Positions 17,215 through 24,180 are shown, numbered from the stretch's first letter. The stretch is DNA of 38,799 nucleotides from Chloroflexi bacterium HGW-Chloroflexi-1 (GCA_002842085.1 PHCA01000014.1:1-38799); one strand, 5' to 3'. A program made the numbers and translations. Notes: a model not told the origin generated them from the letters alone.

Positions 17215-17395
17215 GTCATTGCGAGCGGAGCACCGCACGGTTTTCGCGGTGCGGAGCGCAGCAATCCCTGACTCAAAGCAAGAGATTGCTGCGTCGCAAA
17301 CTACGCTCCTCGCCACAGCGAGGCCCTCGCCACAGCGAGGCCCTCGCCACAGCGAGGCCCTCGCCACAGCGAGGCCCTCGCCACAGCGAGGCCCT
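17215..17395. repeat. Partial repeat copy followed by a 17-bp minisatellite (five units)
   Basis: 17215-17310 is a further fragment of the CATTGCGAG/GCAATC repeat family. From 17311 to 17395 the unit CGCCACAGCGAGGCCCT is repeated five times in perfect tandem, and a related pair occurs inside the preceding repeat. There are no spacers between units, so it is a minisatellite. The stretch 17200-17640 holds no gene I can support. Confidence 0.9.
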
Positions 17396-17640
17396 GAACC
17401 TGCTCTTGAACCGCATCTGAATTCTTGATGAATTGCCGTTCAGTATATCCATCAGTCCGGAAGCTCATCGGCGCTGGCTTTTCGATTGTTGCGCTGATGC
17501 CAGCGCGGCTACTGCGTCGGGCGTATGTAAAGGTTGGGGGGACAAGTGACAAGCTGCCGAGAATGTGGTATCCTTTTGATAGCCTGATACGGTTTATCAA
17601 AAGGAGAATCCCGAACCCGCCGTCTTGTCTGACCCACACT

Positions 17641-17820
17641 ATAGCACAAAGTGATCCGTCTTTGCAAGAATTGATCGAGAAAATGAAACCGCCCCCCCCG
17701 ATTTCTTCAATCTGATGCTGATCGAGGTGATCGAGTTCACAGGCCAGCACAAGCCAAAGCTGTTCGAGGCGCTGTTCCCGCAAATCAGCGAATCGGAGAA
17801 CCCTTATGTTCAATTCACGT
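17641..17820 (+). pseudogene. TetR-family regulator C-terminal remnant
   Basis: One frame reads IAQSDPSLQELIEKMKPPPP up to a run of eight C (17692-17699). Continuing in another frame gives DFFNLMLIEVIEFTGQHKP, then LFEALFPQI. This has the character of the ligand-binding C-terminal helices of TetR-type regulators that precede ABC-2 exporters. No helix-turn-helix or start is found upstream, where the minisatellite begins. The frame change coincides with the C-run, either a mutation or a sequencing slip. The fragment runs into the start of the permease gene. It is probably what is left of the exporter's local regulator. Confidence 0.4.
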
Positions 17821-18939
17821 CTCGCCTCCATCATCCGCAAGGAATTCATCCAGATCACGCGCGACAAACGCACGCTGATCATCATCCTGGTCATCCCCAT
17901 CCTGCAGTTGTTCCTGCTGGGTTATGCCGCCACCAGCGATATCCGCAACGTCCCACTGGCGGTCTTCGACCAGTGCCAGTGTGCCGAATCGCGCTCCCTG
18001 CTGGATGCTTACCGCGTCGCCGACTACTTCCGCCTGGCCTACATGGTCGGCGCTGAGGACGAGATCCGCGTCCTCATCGAGCAGGGCGACGCCCGCGCCG
18101 GTCTCATCATCCCGCCGGATTACAACACCGCCCTGGCGCAGGGCGAGGCCGAAGTGGCGTTCATCCTGGATGGATCGGACGCCACCGCCGGGTCCACCGC
18201 GCTGGCGGCGGCCACGCTGATCGGCCAGGCCCACGCCACGGACCTGATGCTGGAACGGCTGGAGCGCTCCGGCATGAACGTCGAAACCTTCCAGCCGCCG
18301 GTCACGGTGCATACGCGCGTCTGGTACAACCCCGATCTGGTCAGTGCCTATTTCATGATCCCCGGCGTGATTGGCATGATTTTGTATGCTATCACCTCGA
18401 TCCTCACCGCCACTGCCATCGTGCGCGAGCGCGAACGCGGCACCATCGAACAACTCATCGTCACCCCCATCCGTCCCTGGGAGCTGGTGGTCGGCAAAAT
18501 CCTGCCCTACGTCATCCTGGCCTTCATCGACGCGCTCGAAGTGCTGGCCATCGGTCACTGGTGGTTCGGCGTGCCGGTGCGCGGCGACTTGAGCCTCATC
18601 CTGGGCTGTTCCGGTCTGCTGCTCTTATCTGGTCTCGGAATTGGGCTGTTCGTCTCCACCATCGCCAACACCCAGCAGGAGGCCATGCTGACGGTTTGGA
18701 TGACGCTCCTGCCCAGCATCTTCCTCTCCGGTTTTTTCTTCCCGCTGGAAGCCATGCCGAAAGTGTTGCAGTGGATTTCCTACGCCATCCCGCTGCGCTA
18801 CTACCTCATCATCATTCGCGCCCTGCTCATCAAGGGCGTCGGGGCCGGCCCTATCTGGAGTGAAATCCTGGCCCTGACAATTTTTGGCATCGTGATCATG
18901 GGCGCGGCCTCCCTGCGCTTCCGCAAACGTCTTGACTAA
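17806..18939 (+). CDS. ABC-2 type transporter permease (YbhS/YbhR-like)
   Basis: 377 residues, inner membrane. It begins MFNSRLASIIRKEFIQITRD, the usual amphipathic start of ABC-2 permeases. A first membrane helix (TLIIILVIPILQLFLLGYAA) is followed by a large extracytoplasmic domain (~45-180). Five further helices are packed at ~185-370, including IPGVIGMILYAITSILTATA. The cytoplasmic motif REREARGTIEQL-type (here REREGTIEQL with an extra RG) and FLSGFFFPLEAMP are characteristic. It is the first gene of a plus-strand exporter operon, 9 nt before the HlyD-type adaptor gene. E. coli YbhG-F-S-R has two permeases; only this one is present, so it may homodimerise or the partner was lost. Substrate unknown; drugs or lipids are typical of the family. 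Confidence 0.9.
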   Translation: MFNSRLASIIRKEFIQITRDKRTLIIILVIPILQLFLLGYAATSDIRNVPLAVFDQCQCAESRSLLDAYRVADYFRLAYMVGAEDEIRVLIEQGDARAGLIIPPDYNTALAQGEAEVAFILDGSDATAGSTALAAATLIGQAHATDLMLERLERSGMNVETFQPPVTVHTRVWYNPDLVSAYFMIPGVIGMILYAITSILTATAIVRERERGTIEQLIVTPIRPWELVVGKILPYVILAFIDALEVLAIGHWWFGVPVRGDLSLILGCSGLLLLSGLGIGLFVSTIANTQQEAMLTVWMTLLPSIFLSGFFFPLEAMPKVLQWISYAIPLRYYLIIIRALLIKGVGAGPIWSEILALTIFGIVIMGAASLRFRKRLD

Positions 18940-18948
18940 GGAGTTTCC

Positions 18949-20289
18949 ATGAAACACAAACGCCCCCCCGTTCCTGTGATTATCGTCCTCGCGCTGGCCG
19001 TCCTGGCCGCCGCCTATTGCGGCATCCGCGCCCTGCTCGACAAGGGTGACGGCGCGCTCTCCGCTTCCGGCGCCATCGAAGCCATCACAGTGACCCTCTC
19101 GCCCGAACTCGGCGGCAAGGTCGCCGAAGTCTACGTGGACGAAGGCGGCGTGATAAAAGCCGGCGACCAACTCTTCCGTCTGGACGACACCCTGCTCCAG
19201 GCCCAGCGCGCCGTCGCCGCGGCCTCTCTGGACCTGGCGACTGCCGCCGCCAAAACCGCGGCTGCCGCCCTGGCGACTGCTCGAGCGAACTACGAGCTGA
19301 CGCTGGACGCCGCTCGCGCTGAATCCGCTACCACTCGCACCTCAGACTGGCGCGCCGCCAACCCGGCCGGCTACACCCTGCCCGGCGGCTATTTTGGCCG
19401 CGCCGACCGGATCGCGGCTGCCCAGGCCGAAGTAGACACAGCCAGGTCTGCCCGCGCTGCCGCACAGGCCAGTCTCCATACCCGGCTGGTTGACGCGGTC
19501 AACGCGGATTTCGTTGCCGCCGAGACGCGCCTCGTCAACGCGCGCGCCGCTTCCATCGTTGCCCAGGATGTGCTGACGCGCACCAATCTCTCCACCAACG
19601 CCGCCCTGTGCGCCGCCGCCCAGACCGCCTACGACGCCGCCGATACCGAATTGGCCGCCGCCCAGACCGCCTATGATGACCTGAAAAACAGCGCCGCCGC
19701 CCAAGCCACCCTCACCGCCCGCGCCGGCCTGGCCGTAGCCGAGGAGCGTTACCAGTCCGCGCAGGACGAACTGCTCCTGCTCCAGACCGGCGTCGACTCG
19801 CCGCGCGTCGCCGCCGCCCAGGCCGTCTTGAATCAGGCCGTGGTCGCCGCCGAACAGGCGCGCCTCGCCATTGCCCAGTCCGAAGCCAGCCTGGCTTTGA
19901 TTGACACCCAGATTGCCAAACTGACCGGCATCGCCCCGGCTGATGGCGTCATTCTCACCCGCGCCATCCAGCCCGGTGAAGTCGTCGCCCCCGGTGGCAC
20001 GGCCCTCACCCTCGGCCGCCTCGATGACCTGACCATCACCGTCTACGTCCCCGAAGACCGCTACGGCGAGATCTCCCTCGGCCAGTCTGCCACCGTCAGC
20101 GTGGACTCCTTCCCCGGCGAGACGTTCACCGCCACTGTCGTCTACATCGCCGACAAAGCGGAATTCACCCCGCGCAACGTCCAGACTGTCGAGGGGCGCG
20201 CCTCCACCGTTTTTGCCATCCGGCTCCAGGTTCAGGACCCGGACGGGACACTCAAACCCGGCATGCCTGCGGACGTGGTTTTTAAGTGA
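18949..20289 (+). CDS. HlyD/YbhG-type membrane fusion (periplasmic adaptor-like) protein
   Basis: 446 residues. One N-terminal membrane anchor (PVIIVLALAVLAAAYCGI, ~8-28) is followed by the first biotinyl-lipoyl half (ITVTLSPELGGKVAEVYVDE with GDQLFRLDD). A long Ala-rich coiled-coil hairpin (~80-330; repeated AAAQTAYDAADTELAAAQTAY-type heptads) comes next. The second lipoyl half (APADGVILTRAIQPGEVV) and a beta-barrel domain (LDDLTITVYVPEDRYGEISL) end in LKPGMPADVVFK. This is the standard layout of MacA/HlyD/YbhG adaptors. A TAAGGAG ribosome site lies 6 nt before the ATG. The stop TGA overlaps the next gene's ATG. In a monoderm-like Chloroflexota envelope it would act outside the membrane with the ABC-2 permease. 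Confidence 0.9.
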   Translation: MKHKRPPVPVIIVLALAVLAAAYCGIRALLDKGDGALSASGAIEAITVTLSPELGGKVAEVYVDEGGVIKAGDQLFRLDDTLLQAQRAVAAASLDLATAAAKTAAAALATARANYELTLDAARAESATTRTSDWRAANPAGYTLPGGYFGRADRIAAAQAEVDTARSARAAAQASLHTRLVDAVNADFVAAETRLVNARAASIVAQDVLTRTNLSTNAALCAAAQTAYDAADTELAAAQTAYDDLKNSAAAQATLTARAGLAVAEERYQSAQDELLLLQTGVDSPRVAAAQAVLNQAVVAAEQARLAIAQSEASLALIDTQIAKLTGIAPADGVILTRAIQPGEVVAPGGTALTLGRLDDLTITVYVPEDRYGEISLGQSATVSVDSFPGETFTATVVYIADKAEFTPRNVQTVEGRASTVFAIRLQVQDPDGTLKPGMPADVVFK

Positions 20290-21287
20290 TGTCAAATGTC
20301 GAATGTCGAATAATGATTGACGCATCCCATCTTTTCAAATCATTCGGCCATACTCACGCCGTAGAGGACGTTTCTTTACGAGTGAAAGCGGGCGAAATCT
20401 ACGGCCTGGTCGGCTCGGACGGGGCGGGTAAGACCACCACGCTCCGCCTGCTGGTCGGCGCTCTCAAAGCTGACGCGGGCGAGATCGCCGTCTGCGGTTT
20501 CGACGTGCGCAAGCAGGGCGAACAGGCGCGTGCCCACATCGGCTACCTCTCCCAGCGCTTCTCGCTCTACGAAGACTTGACCGTGCTGGAGAACATCCGC
20601 TTCTTCGCCGAAGTGCGCGGCCTCAAGGCGGATGAGTGGCTGCCGCGCTGCATGGAAATCCTCGAGTTCGTCGGGCTGGCAACCTATAAAGACCGCCGCG
20701 CCGGTCAACTCTCAGGGGGCATGAGGCAAAAACTCGGCCTGGCCTCCGCCCTGGTCACCCGCCCAAAGGTGCTCCTGCTCGACGAACCCACCACCGGCGT
20801 TGACCCCGTCACCCGGCAGGACTTCTGGCAGTTGATTATTCGCCTTGTGGCGCCCCCCTCTCCCGCCGGGAGCCCCACGGGGGTGCTGCGCGCAGGGGCC
20901 GGAGGTGAGGGCGAGGGTGTCGCCATCCTCCTGACCACTCCCTACATGGACGAAGCCTCCCGTTGTACCCGCGTCGGCTTCATGCGCGGCGGGAAGATCA
21001 TCGTCGAAGGCGCGCCGTCCGAGTTACGCGCCACGCTCGAGGGCCGCATCCTCGAAGTGCGCGGCCCATCGCTGGCTTCCCTCCGCCAGGCGGCTCAGAA
21101 CATCGACGGCGTGGAAAATGTCCGCGCTTTTGGCGACAAACTGCACCTGCGCGTCGTCTCCGGGCAGGCGGACTCCGTGATCGCGGCCCTGGCGGAGGCT
21201 TTCCCCGCCCGCGCCGGCTCCCGTGTCGAAGCGCGTCTCGTCCCCCCGACGCTGGAGGATGTGTTCATCGCCCTATCGGTAGACTGA
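20289..21287 (+). CDS. ABC transporter ATP-binding protein with an in-frame repeat insertion
   Basis: 332 residues from the ATG that overlaps the adaptor's stop; an ATG at 20313 (MIDASHLFKSFG) is an equally good start. Walker A GSDGAGKTT, Q-loop YLSQRFSLYEDLT, signature LSGGMRQKL and Walker B VLLLDEPTTGVD are intact, and the H-loop position reads TTPYMDEA, so the switch His is replaced (TPY for THY). Between FWQLIIRLV and VAILLTTPYMDEA there is an extra ~22-residue Pro/Gly-rich stretch (APPSPAGSPTGVLRAGAGG plus EGEG) encoded by a palindromic DNA repeat at 20851-20916. The paralog at 21307 lacks it. It corresponds to the first half of the fused YbhF ATPase and should pair with the next gene. 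The insertion follows the D-loop helix, a surface region, so activity may survive. Confidence 0.9.
   Translation: MSNVECRIMIDASHLFKSFGHTHAVEDVSLRVKAGEIYGLVGSDGAGKTTTLRLLVGALKADAGEIAVCGFDVRKQGEQARAHIGYLSQRFSLYEDLTVLENIRFFAEVRGLKADEWLPRCMEILEFVGLATYKDRRAGQLSGGMRQKLGLASALVTRPKVLLLDEPTTGVDPVTRQDFWQLIIRLVAPPSPAGSPTGVLRAGAGGEGEGVAILLTTPYMDEASRCTRVGFMRGGKIIVEGAPSELRATLEGRILEVRGPSLASLRQAAQNIDGVENVRAFGDKLHLRVVSGQADSVIAALAEAFPARAGSRVEARLVPPTLEDVFIALSVD
20851..20916. repeat. Palindromic repeat inserted in frame in an ABC ATPase gene
   Basis: Read on the minus strand this 66-bp block resembles the widespread CCCTCACCTCCGGCCCC ... GGGAGAGGGGGGCG intergenic repeat. Here it lies inside a coding region, its length is a multiple of three, and it adds 22 codons without a stop. 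The neighbouring paralogous ATPase lacks the corresponding residues. Confidence 0.7.
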
Positions 21288-21306
21288 GGTCTCAAAAGGC
21301 TTTTTC

Positions 21307-22218
21307 ATGTCTGAATCCGTTGTCCGCGCTGAAAACCTGACCCGCCGCTTTGGCGACTTTGTGGCCGTGGACCACGTCTCCTTTTCTGTGGAAGAAGGCG
21401 AAATCGTCGGCTACCTCGGCCCAAACGGCTGCGGCAAAACCACCACCATCCGCATGTTGCTCGGCCTGCTCCAGCCCAGCGATGGTCACGCCACGGTGCT
21501 CGGCTTCGACGCCTTCCGCCAGTCCGAGGAGGTGCGGGCGCGGGCCGGGTACATGTCGCAAAAGTTTGCCCTTTACGAAGACCTGACCGTGCTCGAAAAC
21601 CTGACTTTTTACGGCGGTGTTTATGGCATTCGCGAGCAGAAGCAAATAGACGAGACCATGTCGCTGGTCGGGCTGGCAGATCACGGGTCCGAACTGACGC
21701 GGGAACTGTCGGCCGGCTGGCGTCAAAGGCTGGCGCTCGGCATCGCCCTGGTCCACCATCCCAAACTTTTATTTCTCGACGAACCCACCTCGGGCGTGGA
21801 CCCGGCGGCGCGGCGCGTCTTCTGGGATTTGATCTACGAGCTGGCCGCGGGCGGCGTGACCGTCTTCGTCACCACGCACTACATGGACGAGGCCGAGTAC
21901 TGCGGGCGGGTGGGCATCATGCGCGATGGCAAACTGCTGGCGATGGACACGCCCACCGCGCTCAAGGCGAGCGGCATTCCGGGCGACGTGTGGGAAGTCC
22001 ATGCCGAACCGCTGCTGGCAGCGCTGAACGCCTGCGGGACATGCGCCGGGGTACTGCGCGTCGGCCTGGCGGGCGACCACCTGCGAATCATCGCCGAACG
22101 GGGGACAAAAGAGAAGGATTTGCGCGCCGGGCTGAAATCCGCCGGGCTGGCGCTGCGCGAACTGACGCGCGGCGAACCGACGCTGGAGGACGTGTTCCTG
22201 TCGCTGGCGAAGGGATGA
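21307..22218 (+). CDS. ABC transporter ATP-binding protein (second ATPase of the exporter)
   Basis: 303 residues. Walker A GPNGCGKTT, Q-loop YMSQKFALYEDLT, signature LSAGWRQRL (atypical, for LSGGQ) and Walker B LLFLDEPTSGVD are present, and the H-loop VTTHYMDEAEYC keeps its His. After ~225 residues a C-terminal regulatory domain follows, ending PTLEDVFLSLAKG as in YbhF/CcmA-type ATPases. The gene follows the first ATPase by 19 nt. The pair has complementary defects: the first lacks the switch His but has canonical LSGGM, while this one has His but LSAGW. This suggests an asymmetric heterodimer, as in the two halves of YbhF. No permease gene follows; the DNA after the stop is a repeat element and gene debris. 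Confidence 0.92.
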   Translation: MSESVVRAENLTRRFGDFVAVDHVSFSVEEGEIVGYLGPNGCGKTTTIRMLLGLLQPSDGHATVLGFDAFRQSEEVRARAGYMSQKFALYEDLTVLENLTFYGGVYGIREQKQIDETMSLVGLADHGSELTRELSAGWRQRLALGIALVHHPKLLFLDEPTSGVDPAARRVFWDLIYELAAGGVTVFVTTHYMDEAEYCGRVGIMRDGKLLAMDTPTALKASGIPGDVWEVHAEPLLAALNACGTCAGVLRVGLAGDHLRIIAERGTKEKDLRAGLKSAGLALRELTRGEPTLEDVFLSLAKG

Positions 22219-22244
22219 TCAGCATTTGTGGACAGCGGGCTAAA

Positions 22245-22314
22245 TTAGCCTTGCGAAGGTTTTTGCCCCGACTTGGGCTAGAAATGGCGTCTTCGGGAAC
22301 CTTCGCAAGGCTAA
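22245..22314. mobile_element. 66-bp palindromic element, copy 2, with TTA/TAA flanks
   Basis: TTAGCCTTGCGAAGG ... CCTTCGCAAGGCTAA, nearly identical to the copy at 14529-14594 although 7.7 kb away and next to unrelated genes. The TA at each end fits a TA-targeting MITE. It starts 26 nt after the second exporter ATPase gene, where the second permease gene would be expected. Confidence 0.85.
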
Positions 22315-22363
22315 CAATGTGCATCAAGACTCTGCGCAAGAGCGACCGGGGGGTGCGCCGTGG

Positions 22364-22426
22364 ATGGCGCGCCGGCTCCGTCGGGTGCGCCCGCGCGAGG
22401 GTTGGCTGATCCTGGCCCTGGCCGTC
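22364..22426 (+). pseudogene. Possible 5' remnant of a membrane/transglutaminase-like gene
   Basis: From the ATG at 22364 the frame reads MARRLRRVRPREGWLILALA, a basic start followed by the beginning of a membrane helix, much like the first residues of large transglutaminase-core membrane proteins. It breaks off at the attC-like hairpin. Too short for a firm call; it may be chance. Confidence 0.25.
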
Positions 22427-22547
22427 AACGCTTCAGCACGCCGACCACGCCCGACGCGCCACGCGAAATGAAGACACCTTCCAACTGTGTCAACCGACAA
22501 TGCCAGAAAGCCGCGTACGTGGCGTGGTCGGCGTGCGTGTGTCAGGC
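22423..22547 (-). other. attC-like hairpin closing the DUF4160-DUF2442 cassette
   Basis: Read on the minus strand: GCCTGAC, then a stem GCACGCCGACCACGCC, an internal loop with GGAAGGTGTCTTCATTTC, the complementary stem GGCGTGGTCGGCGTGC, then TGAAGCGTTGACG. The stem pairs over ~16 bp. Compared with the hairpin at 23167-23259 the stem bases differ but remain complementary, while the loop keeps GAAGGTG.CTTCAATT-like sequence. The outer box GCCTGAC is complementary to the start of the same cassette (GTTAGGC at 23173-23167), as in integron cassettes. The DUF2442 stop codon is inside the box. Confidence 0.5.
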
Positions 22548-22820
22548 GACGGCTTTCTCTCCCGCTATCGTTTCAGCAAGATGGGTTTCAGAAATGCTGT
22601 CCAGGTATAGTGTATCGGGGCATAAGTCTTGACCGTGTTCCCATTGCACACTGCCTAAGAATGGTTTGACCGAGTTGAAGACGCTCATGCTTTTCAACTC
22701 TCGAAATATCCCTATGTTCAGATAGGGTTTCACATCAAAGCGTTTTACTTCGCCATTGGTGAAAACCAAAGTGATTGTGTAATCGAGATTCGGTTTGACC
22801 ATCTTGACTCGCGGATTCAT
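22542..22820 (-). CDS. DUF2442 family protein (cassette gene, putative toxin-antitoxin partner)
   Basis: 92 residues from the ATG at 22820; an ATG two codons upstream (22826) sits on top of the AGGAGG ribosome site and is less likely. It contains VKPNLDYTITLVFTNGEVKRF followed by DVKPYL and ends VQWEHGQDLCPDTLYLDSI. This is the typical DUF2442 core ('l.v.F.dG..~.~d~~~~l' and 'v.w..g.dl~pe~LY'). It follows the DUF4160 gene by 12 nt, the usual pairing of these two small families, which have been proposed as toxin-antitoxin or defence-related pairs. The last codons and TGA lie inside the attC-like box, so the gene fills the cassette to its end. Base composition (~43% GC) is far below the neighbours, which suggests recent acquisition. 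Confidence 0.85.
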   Translation of the reverse strand: MNPRVKMVKPNLDYTITLVFTNGEVKRFDVKPYLNIGIFRELKSMSVFNSVKPFLGSVQWEHGQDLCPDTLYLDSISETHLAETIAGEKAVA

Positions 22821-22832
22821 AAACATCCCCTC

Positions 22833-23102
22833 CTATCTCAAAGGTTCAATCTTGAAAACGTCTTGCCCGTGGCTGGCAAGTTCCCAGTCTGCCATCAGTT
22901 CATCCTGATGGATTTCAATCCATGCCAAAAGCAATTTCAATCTGTTTGCCTTTAGTTCGCCTTCCAGTATCTCGCCGCTTGGGATAGCGATGACTACCTC
23001 TTGGTCTTGATACTTGACGTGAATATGAGGGAGGTGATGCTTGCGAGTATCAAGGAAGTACATTGAGACGATGATGCCGTAGAACATTGATATGACTGCC
23101 AT
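22833..23102 (-). CDS. DUF4160 family protein (cassette gene)
   Basis: 89 residues. I place the start at the ATG 23102, giving MAVISMFYGIIVSMYFLD; it has an AAGGAG site 10 nt upstream and matches the conserved beginning of the family. A KHHLPHIHVKYQD motif (His-rich, diagnostic of DUF4160) is followed by EVVIAIPSGEILEGEL and a helix KLLLAWIEIHQDELMADWEL. DUF4160 proteins are small and usually encoded just upstream of a DUF2442 protein, as here. The biochemical function is unsettled; the conserved H-x2-H-x-H is compatible with a nuclease or metal site. Low GC, and part of a cassette bounded by inverted GTYAGGCGAC boxes. Confidence 0.87.
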   Translation of the reverse strand: MAVISMFYGIIVSMYFLDTRKHHLPHIHVKYQDQEVVIAIPSGEILEGELKANRLKLLLAWIEIHQDELMADWELASHGQDVFKIEPLR

Positions 23103-23166
23103 AGATTCACTGCTCCTTATCATCGCGTCGCTTGTGGTACTGCCGTCCTGTCAAAAAAGTGCTGTC

Positions 23167-23259
23167 GCCTAACGCTACAGCACACCGACAACGGCGGACG
23201 AATTGAAAGCACCTTCGATTGCCAGCCGCCCCGCCGTTGTCGGTGTGCGTGTGTTATCT
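23167..23259 (-). other. attC-like hairpin closing the RelE-Phd cassette
   Basis: Read on the minus strand: AGATAAC, ACACGCACACCGACAACGGC, a loop with GGCAATCGAAGGTGCTTTC, then GCCGTTGTCGGTGTGC, TGTAGC and GTTAGGC. GTTAGGC is a perfect match to the integron crossover consensus GTTRRRY. The ~15-bp stem carries unpaired bases on one side, as attC sites do. The left box (GGCAGATAAC) is complementary to the start of its own cassette at 23878-23870 (GTTATCTGCC), and the right box belongs to the next cassette. The Phd stop codon TAA lies inside AGATAAC. Confidence 0.55.
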
Positions 23260-23529
23260 GCCGCGCGTCGTCTTTTGTACTCCTGGCCGACGGCGCATCT
23301 CCTCGCTGGAGATACCGCCTTCCGCTCTCTGTCGTGCGCGCGAACGCCCAATCAGCGCGATGAATTGAGGATGGGTGCTGAGCGTTATTGTTTCCAAGTC
23401 TGCGTTTTCAACAGACACTAACGCGGCCATAGGTTTTCCGCGCACAGTCAGTATCACTGGCTCTCTACTCACGTCCCGCGCATACTCAGCGAGCGGAGCA
23501 GTTGCCTGCGCCATTTCAAGTGTTCTCAT
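23254..23529 (-). CDS. Phd/YefM-family antitoxin
   Basis: 91 residues. The N-terminal part (EMAQATAPLAEYARDVSREP, then VILTVRGKPMAALVSVENAD) has the Phd/YefM DNA-binding signature 'plvey...v...pviltvrGkP.a.lvs.e..e'. The C-terminal tail (QRAEGGISSEEMRRRP) would bind the toxin. The ATG overlaps the stop of the upstream toxin gene (ATGA), so the order is toxin first, less common for Phd partners but usual for RelE/HigB-type operons. The protein ends with TAA inside the attC-like box. If the toxin is really frameshifted, this is an orphan antitoxin that could still neutralise related toxins. Confidence 0.88.
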   Translation of the reverse strand: MRTLEMAQATAPLAEYARDVSREPVILTVRGKPMAALVSVENADLETITLSTHPQFIALIGRSRARQRAEGGISSEEMRRRPGVQKTTRGR

Positions 23530-23826
23530 AGGTCAATCACCTCTCTTCCGATGCGAACCCGATTACCTGCTTTGACTCCAACCGCGCGAATGTAAACCAA
23601 AGGTTCAGGGTCTTCTTCCACGTCCATAGTATACCCGAAGGTTGCCGATACGAAGTTCCCATGGGGCCACTGGGTTAGGGCGCATGACCTTGCGGTTCTT
23701 CGTTTCCACCTTCGGCTGATACATCAATTGATCGTCCACCGCATCCAAGACGATTGCTTGTTGTCGCGCGGTCAGTACGCGCATGTGGTCTTCAGCGTCA
23801 GGAGAATAGTCAATTCGATACAGCAA
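23526..23826 (-). pseudogene. RelE/ParE-family toxin with a single-base frameshift
   Basis: The first ~66 codons (MLYRIDYSPDAEDHMRVLTA, ... PWELRIGNLRVYY) encode a RelE/ParE-type fold with the typical 'w.lRiG..Rv.Y' strand. Then frame 1 hits a stop after GRGRRP. Reading one base further gives DVEEDPEPLVYIRAVGVK and ...RVRIGREVIDL up to a TGA that overlaps the antitoxin ATG. The total span is 301 nt, i.e. 100 codons plus one base, so one extra G in TATGGACG (about position 23630) explains everything. Repaired, the toxin would be 99 residues. Either an inactivating mutation or a sequencing error; the rest of the gene is intact. Confidence 0.8.
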
Positions 23827-23872
23827 TGTACTTGCTCCTCAGTGCAAGACTTGGGGGACAAAAGGGCGTGGC

Positions 23873-23957
23873 AGATAACTTACGTTCCACGACACAAAAC
23901 TGTCGGGATAACACCCTCATGGGTGGTATTACCCGCAAGTTCTGTGTCGGGTAACCA
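23873..23957 (-). other. attC-like or attI-like hairpin at the start of the RelE-Phd cassette
   Basis: Imperfect palindrome: CGACACA and AACT with CGGGATAACACCC on one side, and GGGTGGTATTACCCG with AGTTC and TGTGTCG on the other. On the minus strand it ends ACGTAAGTTATCTGCC, sharing GTTATCTGCC with the far end of the cassette. It differs in sequence from the other two hairpins, so it is the attC of a different cassette or a recombination site next to the recombinase remnant. Confidence 0.4.
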
Positions 23958-23983
23958 ACCGGGCGCCACGCGCCCGCCAACTC

Positions 23984-24180
23984 CTACAATTGCATGTTGT
24001 CCAGCGGACTCTTGATCCGCGCCAACGCCGGCTGCGTCACGTGCGTGTAACGCTCGGTCGTCTTGATGCTGTCGTGCCCCAGCAATTCCTGGATGTAACC
24101 GATGTCGGTCCCATCTTCCAGCAAGTGCGTCGCGAACCATGTCCTGGGCGAAGTCGAAGGGAAGTGATGCAGCGTGCCGT
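23984..24180 (-). pseudogene. Tyrosine recombinase (phage integrase family) C-terminal remnant
   Basis: Reading leftward, the frame gives [20 protein letters not shown] followed by [15 protein letters not shown] and ends [10 protein letters not shown] with a TAG. It carries the conserved G-H (second catalytic His/Trp position) and the Y nucleophile context TERYTHV. The preceding 'LRHS' box with the catalytic Arg is disrupted: the DNA there contains CCTTCGACTTCGCCCAGGAC, a phrase typical of a dispersed repeat. Nothing recognisable lies farther upstream, so only ~60 residues of a ~300-residue enzyme remain. Its position at the head of two attC-like cassettes suggests the integrase of the array, but such a short piece cannot distinguish IntI from XerC/D-like enzymes. 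Confidence 0.7.

Noticed and set aside
17311-17395. Possible CRISPR array
   Set aside because: Units are only 17 bp, abut each other without spacers, and no cas genes are present; it is a minisatellite.
17301-17900. 199-codon minus-strand frame across the minisatellite and the start of the permease
   Set aside because: Its C-terminal part is the translated 17-bp repeat and the rest is antisense to the TetR remnant and permease; no start signal.
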